A program made the position numbers and the translations under genes. A stretch of 64,000 nt of DNA, from NCBI RefSeq assembly GCF_005503535.1, contig NZ_SCNN01000030.1, positions 1 through 64,000 on the forward strand, read 5' to 3'. Positions 44,388 to 50,298 of this stretch are shown piece by piece. Source of the stretch: Mesorhizobium comanense. Its GTDB lineage: Bacteria > Pseudomonadota > Alphaproteobacteria > Rhizobiales > Rhizobiaceae. Below the pieces are notes generated by a model. The model worked only from the letters and a program-made list of their open reading frames with translations, was not told the DNA's origin and did not search any database. Every line of letters starts with the position of its first letter. Position 1 is the stretch's first letter.

Positions 44388-45023
44388 ATGATCACTCTCG
44401 ACACTCTCAACGATTGGTATCCGCTCGGCGGCTCCATCGTGCTGCGCGCTGGCCGCGAGGACCGTGCCCGCCTCGTGCGGCTCTACCTCAACTGTATGGA
44501 GCCTACGCCGCTGTTCATTGTCAGCTACACTGCTGGGGAAGACGGCTCGCCGGTAAAGGCCCCTGCCCGCTTCCTCTGCACGATGCCGGCCGGTCTCGAG
44601 CAACTCGAATTCTATGCGGCTGGCGATATCGAAATCGGCGCGGATCACGCTGACCGCGTCGTCTACTACCAGTCCACCGAAGGCGAAAGACACTGGTTCG
44701 ACGGTGACGGCGAAAGCTTCACCATGATCCATGAGCGCGCTCCCCGTAATGAGGCGCTGGAATGGGTCCAGTTCCAGGCGGAGCAAAATCAGAAGCGGAT
44801 GCAGGCGGCGCTCCGCGCTGAAATGGAAACCCAGCTTGCCGCGATCAGGAGCGAGTATGAAGGAAGAACTGGAATACATGGCGGCGAGGTTGAGGAACCT
44901 GCGAAACCTGCCAAGCGAGCCAGCAAGGCGGCTGCGAACGGCAAGAGCCAATCAGGCCCTGTCGAGCCAGCGCCATCAGGCGATAACGCTGACGAGCCGG
45001 CTGACGGCGAGGCGCAAAAGTGA
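44388..45023 (+). CDS. Microvirus protein of unknown function, scaffold candidate
   Basis: A 211-residue protein with a good ribosome-binding site (GGAAGGA) before the ATG. Residues 1-125 form a compact beta-rich domain (DWYPLGGSIVLRAGREDRARLVRLYL). Residues 125-165 are a charged helix (WVQFQAEQNQKRMQAALRAE), and the last 40 residues are a disordered Ala/Pro/Glu/Lys tail. I do not recognise the family. Its place behind VP1 and the helical charged part make it a candidate internal scaffolding protein (VP3/B role), which no other gene here fills. The stop overlaps the M15 gene by GTGA. Confidence 0.6.
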   Translation: MITLDTLNDWYPLGGSIVLRAGREDRARLVRLYLNCMEPTPLFIVSYTAGEDGSPVKAPARFLCTMPAGLEQLEFYAAGDIEIGADHADRVVYYQSTEGERHWFDGDGESFTMIHERAPRNEALEWVQFQAEQNQKRMQAALRAEMETQLAAIRSEYEGRTGIHGGEVEEPAKPAKRASKAAANGKSQSGPVEPAPSGDNADEPADGEAQK

Positions 45024-45619
45024 GTATGGCGGATAAAATCCGCGAGGCTGTCGCGCGTCTTAACGCGCGGCAGTCCTACCGCCCTGACCATCGTATCAGG
45101 CGGGCGCCGGAGCGAGTCATTACGCCCCCCGTTACTAGTAACGAGGATCAGGAAGATGGCAGTTTGCGGCAGTCCCTTGCCGCGATTGCCGACCGGCAAT
45201 TCTGCCTTGGCGTGAAGTACAGCGAGCAGCAAATGCGAGCGGATCGCGATGGGGCGCACCCGGACATTATCGAGTTCGGGCGGCTCCTCGTGAAGCGTAT
45301 GCGCCGCCTCGATGTCCCCATGTTCGAAAGCACCATGTGGCGGACGATGGATGATCAACAGTCCGCCTATGTGCTGGGCCATTCCAATGCCAAGCCCGGG
45401 CAGAGTGCGCACAACTACGGGTGCGCCGTCGATGTCATCCACGGCGTCAAGGGCTGGAACCTGTCGCGGCAGGAATGGTCCATCATCGGCCATGTTGGCA
45501 AAGAGCTTGCCGCCCAACGCGGCTTCAAGCTGACTTGGGGCGGCGACTGGCAAAGGCTCTGGGACCCTGCCCATTGGGAGCTAACCGAATGGCGGTCCAA
45601 CAAAATGGTCCGGGCGTAG
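45020..45619 (+). CDS. M15-type peptidase, probable phage endolysin
   Basis: A 199-residue zinc peptidase of the M15 (VanY/L-alanyl-D-glutamate endopeptidase-like) fold. Zinc ligands are visible as S129-x-H131 with D138 in SAHNYGCAVDV and H185 in DPAHWEL. DPAHWE matches the family's H-x-E-like C-terminal motif. The first 45 residues are basic and unrelated. It probably cuts peptidoglycan cross-bridges at lysis, together with the holin-like protein. The GTG at 45020 overlaps the upstream stop; an ATG two codons in is equally possible. Two big inverted repeats follow. Confidence 0.87.
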   Translation: MSMADKIREAVARLNARQSYRPDHRIRRAPERVITPPVTSNEDQEDGSLRQSLAAIADRQFCLGVKYSEQQMRADRDGAHPDIIEFGRLLVKRMRRLDVPMFESTMWRTMDDQQSAYVLGHSNAKPGQSAHNYGCAVDVIHGVKGWNLSRQEWSIIGHVGKELAAQRGFKLTWGGDWQRLWDPAHWELTEWRSNKMVRA

Positions 45620-45621
45620 CT

Positions 45622-45665
45622 GCCCGGCCAGCGCTCCATTCAAAGTGGGCTGTAGCTGGCCGGGC
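45622..45665 (+). repeat. Inverted repeat 1 upstream of the replication gene
   Basis: GCCCGGCCAGC (45622-45632) and GCTGGCCGGGC (45655-45665) form a perfect 11-bp stem with a 22-nt loop, immediately after the M15 stop. There is no T tract, so it is not a classic terminator; it could be a packaging or origin hairpin in the ssDNA. Confidence 0.65.
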
Positions 45666-45682
45666 TTCTGCTCGGACCAAAG

Positions 45683-45721
45683 GCGCGCGCGTGTATATCT
45701 CTCATGTATACACGCGCGCGC
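45683..45721 (+). repeat. Inverted repeat 2 upstream of the replication gene
   Basis: GCGCGCGCGTGTATA (45683-45697) and TATACACGCGCGCGC (45707-45721) form a perfect 15-bp stem with a 9-nt loop (TCTCTCATG), 66 bp before the VP4 start. It alternates purine and pyrimidine for most of its length. It is a candidate replication origin or complementary-strand start for the ssDNA genome. Confidence 0.68.
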
Positions 45722-45787
45722 GTAATGCGCGGTTCCTTGTCCCCATGTGCAATTAGTGACACCAAACAACTCAGGAAGAGTCAAAGA

Positions 45788-46831
45788 ATGTGCAAAGCAC
45801 CACAAACACTTGCTGACGGAACGGTTGTTGGGTGTCGCAATTGCTCGCAATGCTTCGGGCGCTCCGTCGATGACTGGACAGGCCGTTGCATTGCGGAAAG
45901 TAAGTTCGCCAAGGCTCCGTTTTTTATCTCCCTGACCTATGGGCGGGAGCTTGACGAAAACGATGTGCAGGCCGGTCCCTCGGACCATCTGCGCGCCGCT
46001 GTGCTGACTTACTCGGATGTCCAGAAATACTTCAAGCGCTTGCGCAAGAATGGCTACCCTGCCCGCTACTTCGCGGTAGGCGAATATGGCTCGGCCAAAG
46101 GGCGGGCGCACTGGCACATCCTCGTCTTCTGGAAGGATGCTATTCCGGCTCATAAGCCGTCAACGCGCGCCGTTCCGGTGCGCTTCATGGAAGCTCACTG
46201 GCCGCATGGCTGGTCCACATGGGAGCCGCTCGGCCTCGCTCCGGAAGACACTGCCGCCGCTGTTCGGTACGTCTGTAAGTACCTCAACAAAGAGCTAGGC
46301 GGCGCAGAACGACAAGCGCTCTGCCGCATGTCCAAAAAGCCGCTCCTTGGCGCTGCATGGCTCCATGAGCGCGCACGGCTTCATGTCAGCCAGGGCATTT
46401 CTCCGAAAGACCTGTTCTATAGCTTCCCGGACCTGACTGCGCGGGACGGTAGTCCCAAGCGCTTCATGCTTCGTCCGGGGTCTGCTGCTGCTGACCTGTT
46501 CTGCCAGTCCTTTAACGACCAATGGGCGGCGGCCTACGCCTGTACGCCCCTCTACGCTCGGCGTGTGGTCGTCCGCAAAACCCAAGGGGAGGAAATCCCT
46601 GTGGAAGAAAGCCAGATTGTTGGCTTCAAGGGCGATGGTCGCCCGCCCCCTCCGTCCGATCTCATGGATGAGTACGGCGATAGGGTTCTCAAGCTCTACG
46701 AAGGGAAAGTCGAATGGCTTCTAAAGGACGCAAAAAAACTGGAAGAGTACCGCGACCGCATCCGGGCAAAGTACTGGAATCCGGTGTACGGCGCGGGGTT
46801 CAATCTCTACCCGCCGCATTTGCAAGGGTAG
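45788..46831 (+). CDS. Microvirus replication initiator VP4 (HUH endonuclease)
   Basis: A 347-residue rolling-circle initiator. A Cys cluster C16-x2-C19-x2-C22 opens the protein. The HUH motif is H108-W-H110 in GRAHWHILVF, preceded by FAVGEYG, and the catalytic tyrosine/lysine motif is R-Y161-V-C-K164-Y165-L. It would nick the replicative form at the origin and stay bound to the 5' end. The ATG at 45788 has AGGAAGAG 9 nt upstream. The final 118 bp overlap the next gene in another frame. Confidence 0.94.
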   Translation: MCKAPQTLADGTVVGCRNCSQCFGRSVDDWTGRCIAESKFAKAPFFISLTYGRELDENDVQAGPSDHLRAAVLTYSDVQKYFKRLRKNGYPARYFAVGEYGSAKGRAHWHILVFWKDAIPAHKPSTRAVPVRFMEAHWPHGWSTWEPLGLAPEDTAAAVRYVCKYLNKELGGAERQALCRMSKKPLLGAAWLHERARLHVSQGISPKDLFYSFPDLTARDGSPKRFMLRPGSAAADLFCQSFNDQWAAAYACTPLYARRVVVRKTQGEEIPVEESQIVGFKGDGRPPPPSDLMDEYGDRVLKLYEGKVEWLLKDAKKLEEYRDRIRAKYWNPVYGAGFNLYPPHLQG

Positions 46832-47175
46832 CCCCCTCTTCCTCTCCCAAGCCCAAGGCCACGCCCCTGCCCGCGCGCAATATCCTGCGCGAGGAAATGG
46901 CAAGGCGTATGGCTGTAGGGCGTGCGGAGCACGCCAAGCGCGTTAGCGCTGGCTTCTTAGCACCTACAGAAAGTGACAAGCGCCGCGTCTCGCGGCTCAA
47001 TATCTCGGCTCTGGCTCCTGCACCTGATCCGTCGCCGGGTGTAAAAAAGAAACCCGTCGATAAAATCAAATCGCGCGACGATCTACTGCGGTGCAAAAAA
47101 AGGCCTGAGCCAAAAAAAGACCGCCGTCATCTTGGTGGCGGCGGTTCATCAAAACGGTTTGTCCCGTGGTGCTAG
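46714..47175 (+). CDS. Overlapping basic microvirus protein (VP5-like position)
   Basis: A 153-residue protein starting inside VP4 in a different frame, at an ATG with AAGGGAAAG upstream. It is Lys/Arg- and Pro-rich, with a basic N-terminus (MASKGRKKTGRVPRPHPGK), a helical middle (REEMARRMAVGRAEHAKR) and a glycine-hinged tail (HLGGGGSSKRFVPWC). It would bind nucleic acid. In gokushoviruses a small ssDNA-binding VP5 lies next to VP4, and this is the positional match. No sequence relationship can be shown here. The part beyond VP4 (46832-47175) is not constrained by overlap yet stays open. Confidence 0.62.
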   Translation: MASKGRKKTGRVPRPHPGKVLESGVRRGVQSLPAAFARVAPSSSPKPKATPLPARNILREEMARRMAVGRAEHAKRVSAGFLAPTESDKRRVSRLNISALAPAPDPSPGVKKKPVDKIKSRDDLLRCKKRPEPKKDRRHLGGGGSSKRFVPWC

Positions 47176-47306
47176 TTAAAGGTCACATCTATCAAGCGAG
47201 CTAATCCGGGCGCCGCGACTATAAGCATGATAAATACTATCAGCTTTCTAATGTGGCGGTGTGCGTGCATCGAAAAAATACCTCTCTATTTATTTGAGTC
47301 TGCGTC

Positions 47307-47510
47307 ATGTATCAGCATATAGTTGCTTATTATGAGTTCCGCGCCCTGCCCTATCGTGGCAAGCGCCCGTGGATTAACCGGTATCTCTATATATCCGGGC
47401 ATATCCACCGGTACAAACAAATCATGCTCCACGGCCTCGGGTCGTGGGCTTTCGTTCTCGATCCGATATGGCTCTTGACTTAATGTCGCAAATCAGAACG
47501 AAACTGTGAC
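47307..47510 (+). CDS. Possible 67-residue phage protein in the terminal gap
   Basis: An open frame from ATG 47307 to TGA 47508-47510, in the otherwise unassigned AT-rich 370-bp stretch between the VP4-overlapping gene and the right junction. The product is Tyr- and Arg-rich (MYQHIVAYYEFRALPYRGK), with several aromatic residues. No convincing ribosome-binding site precedes it, and I know no family. The gap may instead be mainly regulatory or hold the origin. The rest (47176-47306, 47511-47533) shows only AT-rich sequence and two ACCGGT palindromes. Confidence 0.3.
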
Positions 47511-47533
47511 CGTAGGATTATGGAATCATTACC

Positions 47534-47561
47534 AGATTCCTAATTCTATCTTATGCGACTT
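47534..47561. other. Right phage junction: dif-like XerC/XerD site (attR)
   Basis: On the minus strand: XerC-like arm AAGTCGCATAA, centre GATAGA, and a divergent XerD-side arm ATTAGGAATCT. The centre plus XerC arm (47545-47560) is identical to the left junction, while the other arm differs, as expected if one partner site came from the phage and one from the chromosome. Confidence 0.7.
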
Positions 47562-47585
47562 CCGCCCATAGCGGCAACCCATCCT

Positions 47586-48056
47586 TCACGCCGCCTCGAA
47601 GTCAGCTCTGGCATGCATGTACGCCGACGGGCTTGGGGCGCTTTTCATCATCGTCTTTCGCCAAGCCTCCTGCTCGGCGTTTATCAGGGCCAGTTCCCAG
47701 ACGCAGGCGATGACAGGTCTTTTCACCGTATCCATGGGCTCGATGGCCGCATAGAGCTTCCTGTAGATATGCTGGCAAAGCACCGAGCCCTGTATCCACC
47801 AATGGGCAGAGATGGAGACGCCAAGCTCGCCAGGATGAATGATCACAAAGCCCATGCCGTTGTCGTGACCCTCGTCCGCTACACGCGCCAGAACGTCCTC
47901 CCGGACGAATGACTGCGCCAGTGCCTGCATCAGATCATCGACCCTTTTGCCGTGAGCCACGAGACCGTAGACTTTGAGCTTGAGACCCCCAATGTCCCAT
48001 TGGCCCAGATTTGAAACACGCCGTGGATGGTAGATTTCGATTGTCGCAGGATTCAT
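47586..48056 (-). CDS. Protein of unknown function next to the phage
   Basis: A 156-residue soluble protein starting at ATG 48056 with GGAGTGAG upstream. Readable segments are TIEIYHPRRVSNLGQWDIGG and WWIQGSVLCQHIYRKLY. The last 20 residues are Ala/Ser-rich. I do not recognise a family and see no signal peptide or membrane helix. Its 3' end lies 25 bp from the right phage junction. Codon use looks like the host's, so it is probably a flanking chromosomal gene rather than phage. Confidence 0.65.
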   Translation of the reverse strand: MNPATIEIYHPRRVSNLGQWDIGGLKLKVYGLVAHGKRVDDLMQALAQSFVREDVLARVADEGHDNGMGFVIIHPGELGVSISAHWWIQGSVLCQHIYRKLYAAIEPMDTVKRPVIACVWELALINAEQEAWRKTMMKSAPSPSAYMHARADFEAA

Positions 48057-48232
48057 CGGGCTCACTCCAGGCACTCAGGTTTGACTTAGCCGCGACCGAT
48101 CGGTCTGCGCAACCCAGACCTGCTGACGTCCGATCGGCACCCCGTTCGACTTTGGCTACCGGCCACATGGCATTGAACCGACGAAGCAACTAACATGCTG
48201 CCGCGCTGGAACAGTCTAGCTTCGGGGGGCAC

Positions 48233-48982
48233 ATGAGTATCAAGGCATCTCTCCTGTCAGGATTACTGCTCGTTGCGATAGACGCATCGTCCGCACATGG
48301 CGCCTGTTTCGATGTTTCGAAAGGCGAACCGTCACACCTCAGCGGGCACCTCTCCCATCGCATCTTCGCCGGTCCACCCAACTTCGAGGACGTTCAGAAG
48401 GGTGACACTCCGGAACCAGGCTATGTTCTCAAGCTCTCAGCGCCCATCTGCCTAACCGGCGACGAGTTCGCGGACCCGTCACGTCTGTTTGACGAGGTTC
48501 AGCTCGTGCCTGCGGATGGCATGACAATGAAGATGGCGGCGTTCCGAGACGCCGACGTCAACGTGGATGTAGTCGATCCGATGCCGTCGATGACAGGCCA
48601 TCACCATCGTCCTCTGGTCGCGTGGGTGAAATCCATCTCCTCCGCGAGGGACGCGACCGCCAGCTACGGCACCGCGGCGACCACGATCGAAGCCTTCTAC
48701 GCCGCTCTGCGCTCCGGGGATGGTGCGCTGGCGTCTAGCTTCGTCGTGCCTGAAAAGACATTGAAAGGCCCCTACGCGCCGCGGTCCCTTACCCGCTTCT
48801 ATGGGTCGCTGGTGGAACCACTGACCCTCCTGGATATCAGACCGACCGGTGGCGGACGATTCTCGGTGAGGTATCACTTCCGCAGCAACACAATGACCTG
48901 CAATGGCGCCGCGACGGTGGCGACAGTCTCGCGAGGTGGCCGGAACTTCATCCAGTCGATTTCTGCAGAGACCGGTTGCTAG
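48233..48982 (+). CDS. Secreted protein with DUF4431-like N-terminal region
   Basis: A 249-residue exported protein with a signal peptide (MSIKASLLSGLLLVAIDASSAHG). The mature N-terminal half resembles DUF4431: CFDVSKGEPSHLSGHLSHRIF, then PGYVLKLSAPICLTGDEF. The C-terminal half (about 140-249) has a NTF2-like look: TTIEAFYAALRSGDGALASSFVVPEK, with a pair of late cysteines. It may be a periplasmic binding or inhibitor-like protein; no function is known. It stands alone, followed by a dispersed palindromic repeat. Confidence 0.72.
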   Translation: MSIKASLLSGLLLVAIDASSAHGACFDVSKGEPSHLSGHLSHRIFAGPPNFEDVQKGDTPEPGYVLKLSAPICLTGDEFADPSRLFDEVQLVPADGMTMKMAAFRDADVNVDVVDPMPSMTGHHHRPLVAWVKSISSARDATASYGTAATTIEAFYAALRSGDGALASSFVVPEKTLKGPYAPRSLTRFYGSLVEPLTLLDIRPTGGGRFSVRYHFRSNTMTCNGAATVATVSRGGRNFIQSISAETGC

Positions 48983-49051
48983 AGCATGATCCCGAAAAGT
49001 GGGAACCGGTTTTCTCGGACAAACGTCTCCGTTTGCCCGAGATCATGCTTC
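48981..49051. repeat. Dispersed intergenic palindromic repeat
   Basis: The outer arms GAGCATGATC and GATCATGCTT pair, and an inner stem TCGGACAAACG/CGTTTGCCCGA closes on TCTC. The left part (GATCCCGAAAAGTGGGAACC) is a sequence I recognise as recurring in many intergenic regions of Mesorhizobium and relatives. It directly follows the stop of the secreted protein gene and could also act as an mRNA end. Confidence 0.75.
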
Positions 49052-49223
49052 AACAAAGAGCTGGATCAGGATGACGTTCGTCGATTCAACGAAACATGAA
49101 TCTGATCTAACACTCCCTCGCCGGTTTTGGATCCCGCATCAGGCCAGCGCGAACCGAAGCTGCGCTCTCTGCGCGGCAAAGCTGAATGTCCGCGCTCGCG
49201 GACCTTGATCCGAACGCCATGCC

Positions 49224-50105
49224 TCAGGGCTCCCGACCAAGGCCGATCCGGTAGCCCAGCACGCGCTTCGCGCCTGGTTCCATCAGCATCACGCCCGGCT
49301 TGTCGGCGAAGTCGCCATCGAAATCGATCGGACTGGCAATGCCATGCCAGGGCTCGATGCACAGGAATGGCGCACCGCCGGGCTTCGACCAGATGCCCAG
49401 TTCGTTGAAGCCGTGCCACGACATTTCGATCGCCGGGCCGCGCCCGGCGAAATAACGCACGCCGGTGCTGGCCGGATGATCCAGAATGACCGCGTCGTCT
49501 TCGAAAAGTCGCTCTGACAAAGCCAGCGTCCTGCCCCGGATTGGCGTGGGCTGCGCGGCCGGCAGTAGCAGGCCGTCACGCAGGCGGCGTACCGGCGCCG
49601 GTTCGTTGTCGGCGAAGGTCAGCCGATAGGCCTCCTTGGGCAATCCAGCCAGCAGCGGCCAGTTGAACGCCGGATGCGCGCCGATCGATGCCGGCATCGG
49701 CTCGTCGCCGGTGTTCGTCACCTCGAAGGTCACGTCGAGCCGACCCGCCGCAAGGCTGTAGCCGATGGCCAGGCGAAAGGCGAAGGGATAGCGGGTGCGG
49801 GTCTCGGCGTCGTCGGTCAGGACCAGCGTGCAGGAGGAAGGCCCCTGCTCCGCCCAGGCAAAACGCCTGTCGCGCGCGAAGCCATGTTGCGTCATCGGAT
49901 AGGTTTGGCCTCGATGACGCAGCCGGTCGCCCTTCAGACGCCCGACGATCGGGAACAGCACCGGCGAATGACGCCGCCATTCCGGGCCGGCCTGCCACAG
50001 CAGTTCCACGTCATCGGCATCGCGCAGGGAGACCAGTTCGGCGCCCTGGGCGACGATGGTCGCCGAGATGCCGTCACCGTGAAGCGTGTGGCTGTCCTGT
50101 CCCAT
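49224..50105 (-). CDS. Aldose 1-epimerase family protein
   Basis: A 293-residue galactose-mutarotase-fold protein of the YeaD/LacX-like type, which interconverts anomers of sugars or sugar phosphates. Catalytic-type segments are HGFARDRRF (His near residue 75), ASIGAHPAFNWPL (the HPAF motif) and the late IEPWHGIASP. The sugar cannot be told. It starts at ATG 50105 and is monocistronic, downstream of the autotransporter gene with a 193-bp gap that shows no other gene. Confidence 0.9.
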   Translation of the reverse strand: MGQDSHTLHGDGISATIVAQGAELVSLRDADDVELLWQAGPEWRRHSPVLFPIVGRLKGDRLRHRGQTYPMTQHGFARDRRFAWAEQGPSSCTLVLTDDAETRTRYPFAFRLAIGYSLAAGRLDVTFEVTNTGDEPMPASIGAHPAFNWPLLAGLPKEAYRLTFADNEPAPVRRLRDGLLLPAAQPTPIRGRTLALSERLFEDDAVILDHPASTGVRYFAGRGPAIEMSWHGFNELGIWSKPGGAPFLCIEPWHGIASPIDFDGDFADKPGVMLMEPGAKRVLGYRIGLGREP

Positions 50106-50298
50106 CCCGTCCTCGCGGCTGTCCGGTGTGGCCGACAGGCTAGCAAATGGTCAGGCGTCAACTCAAGCCGGCAGAGCAGATTGCATCTCGCATGGAACCG
50201 TGCACCGGCCGATGACCTGGCGGCAGTATCGCCGTTTTCTTCGCTACCGCGCCGGCCGGGAAGGAAGGCTGGGCAATCGCCAGCCCCTACCCCCAGTT

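Larger units (their letters stand above)
41542..47544 (+). mobile_element. Integrated microvirus (Microviridae-like ssDNA prophage), about 6.0 kb
   Basis: Everything between the two copies of TCTATCTTATGCGACT is phage-like, on the plus strand and tightly packed: holin-like, VP2, J-like peptide, VP1 capsid, unknown, M15 peptidase, VP4 replication initiator and an overlapping basic protein. Excision between the repeats would give a circle of 6,003 bp, in the size range of Microviridae. No integrase gene is present, so host XerC/XerD acting on the dif-like ends is the natural model, as described for integrated gokushoviruses in enterobacteria. All main frames are open, so the element could be alive; the one doubt is the VP2 start. 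Base composition looks lower in GC than the flanks, most clearly at 47180-47540. Confidence 0.9.

Noticed and set aside
45683..45721. Strong stem as a rho-independent terminator
   Set aside because: No T tract follows on either strand; I list it as an inverted repeat with possible origin function instead.
47553..47912. Plus-strand frame of 119 codons right of the phage
   Set aside because: It lies wholly opposite the unknown minus-strand protein, which has a good ribosome-binding site and a more protein-like sequence.
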